In this document: in pieces, positions 1 to 5,145 of the stretch
How positions within the stretch are numbered: position 1 is the first letter of the stretch
How the letters are laid out: each line of letters begins with the position of its first letter
Assembly (NCBI GenBank): GCA_029250385.1
Contig: JAQXFJ010000146.1
Span: forward strand, 1 to 6,132
Reading direction: 5' to 3'
Length of the DNA stretch: 6,132 nt
From: Candidatus Poseidoniaceae archaeon
GTDB taxonomy: Archaea > Thermoplasmatota > Poseidoniia > Poseidoniales > Poseidoniaceae
Program-made: the position numbers and the translations under genes
The notes under the pieces: generated by a model
What the model saw: the letters and a program-made list of their open reading frames with translations, nothing else
Database searches by the model: none
What the model was told of the DNA's origin: nothing

Positions 1-1296
1 GTCGATGAAGTAGCCACTCCCCTAGCTTTAGATTCACGGGGCAGATTCACTGTTGCCAAAGTCACCCTTACTAACTGGGAAACCAATAAATTTTGTAATA
101 ATTTAGCCAAACGCTTAGGGATTTCCAGAAACCGGATATTTTTTGCTGGTACCAAAGATAAGCGAGCAATAACACAACAACTTTTTGTCATCGATGCCGC
201 TCAACAAAAGGTGGCTCAGGTCGAAATTCCCGATGTAGATATTGAGATACTGGGAAGAACACACCAAAAGATAGGCTTTGGAAACCATCGTGGGAACAGA
301 TTTACCATTGTTGTAAGAGGTTGCAGCCATCAAGATGGTACTCCTATGAGCGAGCAAGAAGCATTAGAGGAAGTTGGTAGTATAAAGACTCAGTTAATTG
401 CCTCTGTTGGAGAGGGATTATTCCCCAATTGGGTCGGACCACAACGTTTTGGTTCAGGAAGGCCAGTTACTGCCGAAGTGGGCAAGCATGTATTGAATGG
501 TGATTTTGAGCAGGCAACCTTAACCTATCTTTCCATGGAAGGATATGATGAAAATACTCAAGTTGCTAAATTTAGAACTCATATTAGAGAGAATGGACCG
601 GTAAAAGAAGCGTTAGAGTTAGCCCCAAAATGGCTTGGCTTTGAAAGAAGAATGCTGGAACACCTAATTGACAAACCAAATGATTATCTTGGCGCATTTA
701 GAAAACTACCTAACAATCTTCAACTGATGACTATCCATGCTGCACAATCCATTATATTCAATAAATCACTTCACCAAAGGATTACTTCAGGATTGCCAAT
801 ATCGATACCTGTTGCTGGTGATTTAGTAGGTAGAGTTGATGAAAAAGGACAACTAGATGTTGATAGTTGTGTTACTGTTGATGATAGAACCCTGCCAAGA
901 ATTTCAAGAAATTGTCAATTGGGACGATTAGTCACTACAGGACCGTTACCGGGTAGTGAAATCTACACCTCATCAGGGGAAACCGGAGAGATTGAACTTG
1001 GTGCAATTAAAGAGTATGGACTAGATCAAATAGACTGGCAAGTTGAACAGATACCACGTTTATCATCAAAAGGAACTCGTCGGGCTTTAGTAACTAGTTA
1101 CCAGGAATTATTTGTTGACGTAGTACCTATTGCTCTAGATGAATCAATGGGAGAAAAATGGCAACAAGGGCCGACGGAAAATAGTCGATGGCATCCTGAA
1201 GGAGCCTGTTTAAGATTTAGATTCACACTGTCTTCTGGAAGTTATGCTACAACACTCTTGAGAGAGTTTATGCAATGTCCTCTGAATCAGTTGTGA
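1..1296 (+). CDS. truD: tRNA pseudouridine synthase D, 5'-truncated by window edge
   Basis: TruD-family pseudouridine synthases isomerise a uridine in tRNA (U13 in bacterial tRNA-Glu; archaeal/eukaryotic Pus7-type enzymes act on tRNA sites such as U13 or U35). The frame is open from base 1, giving 431 codons before TGA. The signature FAGTKDKRA lies at residues 48-56 of the visible part, with catalytic Asp at residue 53 (bases 157-159). It is followed by NHRGNRF (95-101), the family's second motif, and by NWVGPQRFG (143-151), the third. The C-terminus carries the usual ATTLLREFM ending. A GTG at 211 could be mistaken for a start, but it lies downstream of the catalytic Asp, so it is internal. 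Roughly 30 N-terminal residues are missing to the left, judged from the usual position of this Asp. The gene converges on aEF1B with no spacer. Seen: motifs and open frame. Family knowledge: reaction. Confidence 0.96.
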   Translation, partial: VDEVATPLALDSRGRFTVAKVTLTNWETNKFCNNLAKRLGISRNRIFFAGTKDKRAITQQLFVIDAAQQKVAQVEIPDVDIEILGRTHQKIGFGNHRGNRFTIVVRGCSHQDGTPMSEQEALEEVGSIKTQLIASVGEGLFPNWVGPQRFGSGRPVTAEVGKHVLNGDFEQATLTYLSMEGYDENTQVAKFRTHIRENGPVKEALELAPKWLGFERRMLEHLIDKPNDYLGAFRKLPNNLQLMTIHAAQSIIFNKSLHQRITSGLPISIPVAGDLVGRVDEKGQLDVDSCVTVDDRTLPRISRNCQLGRLVTTGPLPGSEIYTSSGETGEIELGAIKEYGLDQIDWQVEQIPRLSSKGTRRALVTSYQELFVDVVPIALDESMGEKWQQGPTENSRWHPEGACLRFRFTLSSGSYATTLLREFMQCPLNQL

Positions 1297-1569
1297 TCAG
1301 ATAAGGCCCATTGAAAGAACTTCGATTTCGCCTACGCCTGCTTTTGCCGACATCAAAGATTCGAATTCATCAGTAAGTCCTGGACCATCATTCATAACTA
1401 CGTGCACTTGAACGAATTTGAGTCCAAACGCAAGAGGCTTAACTTCTACTTGTTGGACATCATAAACCTCATTGGCTAAGCCTTTGATGTAATCTGCTAT
1501 ATCGTCAGCGTTTACATCTTCTACACCCGAATCTGGATTAAGTTTGTAAGTCATTACTACCATACCCAT
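1297..1569 (-). CDS. ef1b: Elongation factor 1-beta (aEF1B), guanine nucleotide exchange factor
   Basis: This 90-residue protein matches the archaeal aEF1B, which promotes GDP/GTP exchange on EF-1alpha so that aminoacyl-tRNA delivery can continue. Its length is the usual one for the archaeal family (about 90 residues, only the C-terminal exchange domain of the eukaryotic protein). The characteristic core PLAFGLKFVQVHVVMND lies at residues 45-61. It is followed by an acidic helix (TDEFESLMSAKAGV) and a final strand EIEVLSMGLI, in the expected beta-alpha-beta order. The first ATG (1567-1569) is preferred: it has a GAGG seven bases upstream and gives the typical short N-terminus. Met3 and Met6 are weaker alternatives. 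It lies nine bases behind the Zn-ribbon gene, so the two are probably cotranscribed. Its TGA stop abuts the truD stop. Confidence 0.95.
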   Translation of the reverse strand: MGMVVMTYKLNPDSGVEDVNADDIADYIKGLANEVYDVQQVEVKPLAFGLKFVQVHVVMNDGPGLTDEFESLMSAKAGVGEIEVLSMGLI

Positions 1570-1575
1570 GATATC

Positions 1576-1583
1576 GCCTCAGG
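1576..1583 (-). promoter_or_regulatory. Ribosome binding site of aEF1B
   Basis: On the minus strand this reads CCTGAGGC, with GAGG ending seven bases before the aEF1B ATG. The TGA inside it is the stop codon of the Zn-ribbon gene, so termination of one gene and initiation of the next share bases. This suggests translational coupling. The same octamer at the same spacing precedes the Zn-ribbon gene. Confidence 0.65.
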
Positions 1584-1749
1584 GACCTTGGTATCCGCAT
1601 TGTGTGCAGTTGTAAAGAACTCCTTGGTTTCTACACCTAGGACTTCTTCCGATTGATTCTTCATTACAGCCAGGACAAGGAAAGGATGTAGACCCTTCCT
1701 CAACTAGCGGAACTCCAGATGATGTACAATTTACTGCTTTCTCACTCAT
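1579..1749 (-). CDS. Small Zn-ribbon protein of the aEF1B neighbourhood (COG2888-like, HVO_2753-type), two Cys missing
   Basis: A 56-residue protein with ATG at 1747-1749 and TGA at 1579-1581. It belongs by sequence to the tiny archaeal Zn-ribbon family predicted to bind RNA or act in translation. The family has four CxxC motifs and ends in YxCPxCGFxGP; here the end is YNCTQCGYQGP (46-56). Motif 2 is CPGC (25-28) and motif 4 is CTQC (48-51), both intact. Motif 1 reads CTSS (8-11) and motif 3 reads SPRC (36-39), so Cys11 and Cys36 are Ser. The remaining six Cys could form one complete four-Cys site from motifs 2 and 4, leaving Cys8 and Cys39 unpaired. The gene sits nine bases upstream of aEF1B, a common archaeal arrangement, which supports a translation-linked role. 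Molecular function is not established from sequence. Confidence 0.88.
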   Translation of the reverse strand: MSEKAVNCTSSGVPLVEEGSTSFPCPGCNEESIGRSPRCRNQGVLYNCTQCGYQGP

Positions 1750-1755
1750 TATTAT

Positions 1756-1763
1756 GCCTCAGG
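1756..1763 (-). promoter_or_regulatory. Ribosome binding site of the Zn-ribbon gene
   Basis: Minus-strand CCTGAGGC places GAGG seven bases before the ATG at 1749. It is identical in sequence and spacing to the site before aEF1B, and this supports the chosen start of the very short gene. Confidence 0.6.
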
Positions 1764-1815
1764 AACAAACTTGCCCACGGCCTTCCCTTCTTTATGGTTG
1801 CGTGAGATTTAGAGA

Positions 1816-1825
1816 GATATATTCG
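1816..1825 (-). promoter_or_regulatory. Candidate TATA box for the Zn-ribbon/aEF1B transcription unit
   Basis: The minus strand reads CGAATATATC within the 90-base gap between the OB-fold gene and the Zn-ribbon gene. A start of transcription about 25 bases downstream would fall near 1793 and give a leader of about 45 bases with the GAGG site near its end. The placement suits an archaeal promoter, but the box is short and no purine-rich BRE is obvious. The call is inferred from position and composition. Confidence 0.4.
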
Positions 1826-1827
1826 AC

Positions 1828-1833
1828 AAAAAA
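1828..1833 (-). terminator. Possible oligo-T terminator after the OB-fold gene
   Basis: Six consecutive T on the minus strand begin seven bases after the TAA stop of the OB-fold gene. Archaeal RNA polymerase can terminate at short T-runs without a hairpin, and none is visible here. The run lies just upstream of the candidate promoter for the next gene, so a boundary between units is sensible. Six T is only modest, and read-through is likely. Confidence 0.3.
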
Positions 1834-1839
1834 CTAGAC

Positions 1840-2181
1840 TTATCGGTCTATAATTCTCAATTTCCCCGTTGAACCAGTACTCACTACTAACTCTCCGTCA
1901 CGCATTTGGCACCAACCGGATTCAATTCTAATGATGTCACCGATGCGGATTTGGTCTATTTGTTGATTCCATAATATCAAACCGACAAGTCCAGTCTCAT
2001 CTCTACCGCAAGCAGCAGCCACAGGACCGGTATAAGATTCGGAGTATATTAGCCGACGTGGATATACTCGCAAAACAATCAGATCAAGTTGTCGAACCGG
2101 CCTATTAGCTCTTAATTCGGTTACGAATTGACGTCCTTTTTTGTATACTCTAGGTTTAGTTAACTTACTATTTCTCTTCAT
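1840..2181 (-). CDS. Single OB-fold nucleic-acid-binding protein (RPA/SSB-like)
   Basis: This 113-residue protein has the pattern of the short archaeal RPA/SOSS-B-like OB-fold proteins that bind single-stranded DNA or RNA. A basic N-terminal tail (residues 1-17) leads into a first strand, LDLIVLRVYPRRL (32-44). Next comes the diagnostic strand pair DETGLVGLILWN (61-72), then GDIIRIESG (81-89) and the closing strand DGELVVSTGSTGKL (95-108). The aromatic residues W71 and W90 are placed where OB folds often stack on bases. There is no Zn finger and no second OB domain, so it is not a full-length RPA subunit. It follows rlmE by 30 bases on the same strand. A hairpin occupies most of that gap, and no Shine-Dalgarno sequence is visible before the ATG. 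Whether it serves repair, replication or RNA metabolism cannot be decided here. Confidence 0.82.
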   Translation of the reverse strand: MKRNSKLTKPRVYKKGRQFVTELRANRPVRQLDLIVLRVYPRRLIYSESYTGPVAAACGRDETGLVGLILWNQQIDQIRIGDIIRIESGWCQMRDGELVVSTGSTGKLRIIDR

Positions 2182-2183
2182 AA

Positions 2184-2208
2184 ATCTAACATTAGCATTA
2201 ATGTTGAT
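2184..2208 (-). repeat. Inverted repeat (hairpin) between rlmE and the OB-fold gene
   Basis: On the plus strand AACATTA (2188-2194), loop GCAT, TAATGTT (2199-2205) form a perfect seven-base-pair stem. An outer ATC/GAT pair (2184-2186 and 2206-2208) extends it with one bulged base. It fills almost all of the 30-base gap and ends just before the ATG of the OB-fold gene, where a ribosome would bind. The stem is AT-rich and weak and there is no T-run after it, so a regulatory or processing role is more likely than termination. Confidence 0.45.
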
Positions 2209-2211
2209 AAA

Positions 2212-2949
2212 TCAATTGGCAGATTTTTTCTTGCGTATTTTGAATGATGAATATACTTTAGTTTCTACTTCTGTTGATTCTGGGTTTAATTTTTTATCCA
2301 ATAGTTCCTCATAGGTTTTTCGAACAACAGTTGTTCCGCGTTTCCACGGCATGTGATTTCGACAGACCAAATATACCTCGGAGGATGAATTCCTCGATGC
2401 CATTGGAGAAAACCTTCGCACTTCAGAAAAATATGGCTTTATGGCCTCGATTATTTCTTCAATCCCCACTCCTTGAAATATTTTAGTAGTGAATGAGCCG
2501 CCGTAGCCTAGTAAATCTAGAGAAAAATCAAGAACATCAGCAACCAAAGTCATAGCAACTGCTTGATCAACATCCCAATTACCAGTAATGTCTGGAGATA
2601 TATCAGACACTATGGTATTGATAACCCTGCCATTCAGTTCGTCTAGGATTCGTTTTTGGGTTGATTCATCAGTGATATCGCCCACCAGCAATAACGCACC
2701 TTCAACAGGCTGGCATGACTCTAAATCAACACCGATAACTGTACCCTCATCACCGACTAATTCAACTGCTACTTGTGCCCATCCACCCGGATGGCACCCT
2801 ACGTCAAGAACTACGTCACCTTCTCTAACGAGCTTGAACTTTTCTTGAATTTGCAGTAACTTAAACGCTGACCTAGCACGATAGCCACTGGCCTTGGCTT
2901 GACGCCGCCAAGAATCTCTTTTATGATTCTCAATCCAGTGGTCAGCCAT
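2212..2949 (-). CDS. rlmE: FtsJ/RlmE-family rRNA (uridine-2'-O-)-methyltransferase
   Basis: SAM-dependent 2'-O-methyltransferase of the RlmE/Trm7 family; RlmE methylates U2552 in the A-loop of 23S rRNA. All four residues of the K-D-K-E catalytic tetrad are visible, numbered from the ATG at 2947-2949 (245 residues): K30 in RARSAFKL, D116 in SDISPD, K156 in TKIFQG and E191 in SSSEVYLV. The SAM loop is DVGCHPGGW (49-57), with the acidic residue D75 ending the next strand. After the Rossmann core there is a basic Lys-rich tail (about 195-245) with no TRAM domain. A longer form from an ATG at 2976 is open, but the start at 2949 has GAGGGG five bases upstream and lies just before the usual family N-terminus, so I prefer it. 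The tRNA-directed Trm7 activity is the main alternative. It is divergent from the thioredoxin-like gene and upstream of the OB-fold gene. Confidence 0.93.
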   Translation of the reverse strand: MADHWIENHKRDSWRRQAKASGYRARSAFKLLQIQEKFKLVREGDVVLDVGCHPGGWAQVAVELVGDEGTVIGVDLESCQPVEGALLLVGDITDESTQKRILDELNGRVINTIVSDISPDITGNWDVDQAVAMTLVADVLDFSLDLLGYGGSFTTKIFQGVGIEEIIEAIKPYFSEVRRFSPMASRNSSSEVYLVCRNHMPWKRGTTVVRKTYEELLDKKLNPESTEVETKVYSSFKIRKKKSAN

Positions 2950-2953
2950 AATT

Positions 2954-2959
2954 CCCCTC
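2954..2959 (-). promoter_or_regulatory. Ribosome binding site that decides the rlmE start
   Basis: GAGGGG on the minus strand, with four bases (AATT) plus the normal short spacing before the ATG at 2949. The upstream in-frame ATG at 2976 has only GTGAG directly against it, so this site argues for the shorter 245-residue protein. Confidence 0.6.
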
Positions 2960-3007
2960 GGCAACGGCTCAACCATCTCACAAATGAACTTAGCCTACAC
3001 ATTAGAA

Positions 3008-3016
3008 CATATAATG
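3008..3016. promoter_or_regulatory. Shared TATA-like element between divergent rlmE and the thioredoxin-like gene
   Basis: CATATAATG on the plus strand reads CATTATATG on the minus strand, so a TATA-like core is present in both directions. Rightward, a start about 27 bases on falls near 3039, just before the AAGGAG of the thioredoxin-like gene. Leftward, it falls near 2985, giving a leader of about 36 bases to the rlmE ATG. It is the only good candidate in this 108-base divergent gap. The assignment is inferred from position. Confidence 0.45.
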
Positions 3017-3043
3017 AAAGAGGAAGACCTTCTACGGTCAATC

Positions 3044-3049
3044 AAGGAG
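3044..3049 (+). promoter_or_regulatory. Ribosome binding site of the thioredoxin-like gene
   Basis: AAGGAG ends eight bases before the ATG at 3058. A nearer ATG at 3051 is one base from the site and out of frame, and opens only four codons, so 3058 is the functional start. Confidence 0.65.
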
Positions 3050-3057
3050 CATGAACT

Positions 3058-3999
3058 ATGTTTAACAGGCGCATGGCTTTGGCAGTTCTTATCGCCGTGC
3101 TAATATTATTATCTATGCAGACTTCAAACGTTACTGCAGTGGTAAAAGAACACCCAAGTCAATGGGATCAGGAAGTTAACGTAACTGGGGGTCGAACTAT
3201 TTTGGTTGAGGAATTGAGTGCCACATGGTGTACTAGTTGTGCAGAGATTGACCCTTATTTACAACAAGTCGCTGATTCGCACGGGTCAAGGATTAGCATT
3301 GTAACCTATCACCCTACCGACGGCGAGGACGCTTTTCAACCAGAGGCAGCTAGTCATCGAATTAACCGAATGAAAATGATTAATCCTGATTTGGGTTCAA
3401 CACCTTCTTTTGTGGTAGAGGGTGGAGAAGTTAGAGTTGGACCAAACTCTTGGCCTGATGTCCAAAAAGATATTTTAAGGAAAGAAACGGAAAATCAACA
3501 GTATTCTGCATTAGGATTTAGCATAAGTAAAGATTTAGAAAAATACTCTGCAAGGATCAATGCTTTTGTGCCCATATCAGTTGACTATGAGACTCAAGTC
3601 ACGTTTATTTTGATGAAGCATGAACTTACAGTCCCTGATGGTTTTGTCAACCCTGCTGGTGATACTCGAGACAGAGTGGTAACTGCGGTGGCCACATGTA
3701 ATTTAGCACAAAATAACATAACGCAGAATATTGGATTTGAGTTTGCCAGTGGAGATGACTGTTCAAATAACTTTTCAGTTACTTTTAACGAAAGTAACAA
3801 GTTTAGTCTAATACTAATCCATGAATCAACAGAACATGAATTATCTAACAATTCTATGCTAGGTGAAAACTTGGGATTAGTAGAATTTGCCTACAGGGAT
3901 ATCAATGTGGATGAAACCAAGGATTATCTAAAAATAATAATTTTTTCTATTCTAACACTGGGAGTAATGTGGGTCATTTATGAGCGTAAGGCTTCTTGA
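3058..3999 (+). CDS. Secreted membrane-anchored thioredoxin-like protein
   Basis: A 313-residue protein with a hydrophobic export segment (about 7-20, after NRR) and a thioredoxin fold. The redox site is WCTSC (C58 and C61) in TILVEELSATWCTSC, and the cis-Pro loop is STPSFVV with P116. A region of unknown fold (about 150-285) follows and carries two further Cys, C214 and C235, that could form a structural disulfide. A second hydrophobic helix (about 291-308) ends in the charged tail ERKAS. With the signal cleaved or retained, the thioredoxin domain would lie outside the cytoplasmic membrane, anchored at its C-terminus. Several N-x-S/T sequons (N24, N41, N220, N238, N244, N264) suit archaeal surface N-glycosylation. 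It probably reduces or exchanges disulfides in exported proteins, but the direction of transfer and the partner are unknown. It lies near, but not in, the VKOR operon. Confidence 0.85.
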   Translation: MFNRRMALAVLIAVLILLSMQTSNVTAVVKEHPSQWDQEVNVTGGRTILVEELSATWCTSCAEIDPYLQQVADSHGSRISIVTYHPTDGEDAFQPEAASHRINRMKMINPDLGSTPSFVVEGGEVRVGPNSWPDVQKDILRKETENQQYSALGFSISKDLEKYSARINAFVPISVDYETQVTFILMKHELTVPDGFVNPAGDTRDRVVTAVATCNLAQNNITQNIGFEFASGDDCSNNFSVTFNESNKFSLILIHESTEHELSNNSMLGENLGLVEFAYRDINVDETKDYLKIIIFSILTLGVMWVIYERKAS

Positions 4000-4022
4000 A
4001 TGTACCGCTAAATAACAAGTAA

Positions 4023-4039
4023 TTACCATATAACGGTAA
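4023..4039 (+). promoter_or_regulatory. Candidate TATA box framed by an inverted repeat, upstream of the 90-residue gene
   Basis: TTACC (4023-4027) and GGTAA (4035-4039) are perfect inverted copies flanking ATATAAC. The TATA-like core would place a transcription start near 4057 and a leader of about 37 bases for the gene at 4094. A palindrome wrapped around the TATA box could be an operator for a dimeric repressor, but the five-base arms are short enough to occur by chance. Confidence 0.4.
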
Positions 4040-4093
4040 ACTGAATGAACAAATGACCCAATACTTGATAACCTACCGAGACCATGTATTAAC

Positions 4094-4366
4094 ATGGAAG
4101 AATCATGGGAAGATGTTTCGTGGCAAGAGGATGAACCTCTAAAAGAATGGTATGTTGAATATATTGCAGTAGTCAACCAAGAAAAATTTCACCACATGAC
4201 TGTTCTGTTTGGTGAAGATTTACAAGATGCTCAAAGGAGCCTGCTTCATGAAGTCAGAAGGATGTACAGTTCATCTGTTGATAGTATCGACATAACCGTA
4301 GTCGAGATGAAGGAAACCTCTGGAATTACTGACGCAACTTTGTTTGAAGGAATGTTTGTTCCTTAA
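4094..4366 (+). CDS. Conserved-looking small acidic protein, function unknown
   Basis: I do not recognise this 90-residue protein. It starts with an acidic, Trp-containing tail (1-18). A strand WYVEYIAVVN (19-28) follows, then a second strand around HHMTVLFGED (33-42), an amphipathic helix LQDAQRSLLHEVRRMY (43-58) and a strand SIDITVVEMKE (64-74). This beta-beta-alpha-beta order resembles small ribosomal-protein-like folds such as archaeal L20a/LX, but that likeness is only in predicted structure and I would not name it on that basis. There are no Cys, signal peptide or membrane segment, so it should be cytoplasmic. The ATG at 4094 has no clear Shine-Dalgarno sequence, and the ATG at 4084 opens only two codons. 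Its TAA stop overlaps the TAA of the convergent His/Cys-rich gene. Amino-acid composition is protein-like, so I think it is a real gene. Confidence 0.72.
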   Translation: MEESWEDVSWQEDEPLKEWYVEYIAVVNQEKFHHMTVLFGEDLQDAQRSLLHEVRRMYSSSVDSIDITVVEMKETSGITDATLFEGMFVP

Positions 4367-5106
4367 ACGGCACGCTCTTGGTATACAACAGCAATCTCTT
4401 TCCCGTCTATTAGGAGATAATTATCAAAGTCGTAATTAGCAAGACCATCTATGGTCATAATTAATTCATGAGTTGAATTTACCCGGTAGTCAAAAATTCC
4501 TGTTTCATTGAAATGGACACCCCATATATCAAAAAATACTCCAATTGGGATATCGATGTCTTCATTGGATTCTATGTGTAATTTACCAGACCCATCATGA
4601 GTGTGAACAGCATGCATATTACCGCCTTCTTGGTTACAGACCTCTGTATTAATGCCAACTGAGGATGGAATCATTTGCTCAACTCCGTTGATGTATATAT
4701 TCAAATTAGAATGGTCATGTCTTGCTAAACCTGAATGGTCTAGGCAGTTTTGGGCAATCGGATCGGGATTATCAGCGGTACTAGCAAGTATAATCTCATC
4801 ATTTTCCGAAGAATCATCTGAAGATTGATTGAACAAGTCACCGCCATATTGTTGGGCTAATAAAATCAATAATGCTGCTAAAGACAGCGTAGTAATGATT
4901 GTCCAAAAGATAGTGCCATCATTTTTTGTCTTAGGCTTTTTTGACAAAGTTGATTTATTTTTTGACGTGTGATTACTTTTTTTAGACTTTTTATTAGCTT
5001 GCTTACCTAATTCATATGATTCTATTATTGCCTTTGGATCATTTACCACATTCACATCAATATTATCACCCTGATGGATAGAGTCAGCATAATTTTTCTT
5101 ACCCAA
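4363..5106 (-). CDS. Membrane-anchored His/Cys-rich extracellular protein of an archaeal family without known function
   Basis: A 247-residue protein with four parts: a cytoplasmic N-terminus (1-38), a Lys/Ser-rich stretch (39-61), one membrane helix (about 66-84) and an acidic linker leading to an outer domain (about 115-247). The outer domain shows a pattern I know from uncharacterised archaeal (notably thaumarchaeal) proteins. It runs C121..H124, HDH (130-132), NGVEQMIPSSVGI (140-152), C157, HTHD (168-171), LHIES (176-180) and FFDIWGVHF (191-199). H124, H130, H132, H165, H168, H170 and H177 are good metal-ligand candidates, and C121/C157 could form a disulfide. Function, including copper or other metal handling, is not established. 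The start is a TTG (5104-5106): an in-frame TGA lies at 5116-5118, the next Met is residue 145, and GAGGTGA precedes it. It follows VKOR by 39 bases in the same operon. Confidence 0.83.
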   Translation of the reverse strand: MGKKNYADSIHQGDNIDVNVVNDPKAIIESYELGKQANKKSKKSNHTSKNKSTLSKKPKTKNDGTIFWTIITTLSLAALLILLAQQYGGDLFNQSSDDSSENDEIILASTADNPDPIAQNCLDHSGLARHDHSNLNIYINGVEQMIPSSVGINTEVCNQEGGNMHAVHTHDGSGKLHIESNEDIDIPIGVFFDIWGVHFNETGIFDYRVNSTHELIMTIDGLANYDFDNYLLIDGKEIAVVYQERAV

Positions 5107-5110
5107 AAAA

Positions 5111-5117
5111 TCACCTC
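5111..5117 (-). promoter_or_regulatory. Strong ribosome binding site fixing a TTG start
   Basis: The minus strand reads GAGGTGA, followed by T, giving an eight-base complement to the usual archaeal 16S rRNA 3' end (AUCACCUC). It ends four bases before TTG at 5106. Because an in-frame stop overlaps the site, no earlier start is possible, so a rare start codon appears to be offset by an unusually strong site. Confidence 0.75.
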
Positions 5118-5145
5118 ACCTTCGACGATTTAATTTTATGTGAAA

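Noticed and set aside
115..357. Minus-strand open frame of 80 codons opposite truD
   Set aside because: It lies wholly over the conserved TruD catalytic region and its translation has no domain-like character; it is a shadow frame.
211..1296. GTG at 211 as the start of truD
   Set aside because: The frame stays open to base 1 and the codons before 211 encode the catalytic GTKD motif, so the true start is left of the window.
2274..2848. Two plus-strand open frames (2274-2486 and 2588-2848) inside rlmE
   Set aside because: Both are antisense to conserved methyltransferase motifs and have low-complexity, Ser/Pro-rich translations; they are shadow frames.
2811..3041. Minus-strand frame spanning the rlmE N-terminus and the divergent gap
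   Set aside because: It overlaps the conserved SAM-binding and first catalytic Lys region of rlmE in another frame and covers the promoter region.
3051..3065. Tiny frame ATG-AAC-TAT-GTT-stop overlapping the start of the thioredoxin-like gene
   Set aside because: Its ATG is one base from the Shine-Dalgarno site, too close for initiation, and four codons can easily arise by chance.
3594..4176. Minus-strand frames at 3594-3851 and 3952-4176
   Set aside because: They are antisense to the thioredoxin-like gene and the 90-residue gene, with no recognisable features and no ribosome binding sites.
1761..4363. Ten-base match AGGAACAAAC (1761-1770) with its complement GTTTGTTCCT (4354-4363), both near gene ends
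   Set aside because: Matches of ten bases are expected several times by chance in a window of this size, and nothing else around the two copies is alike.
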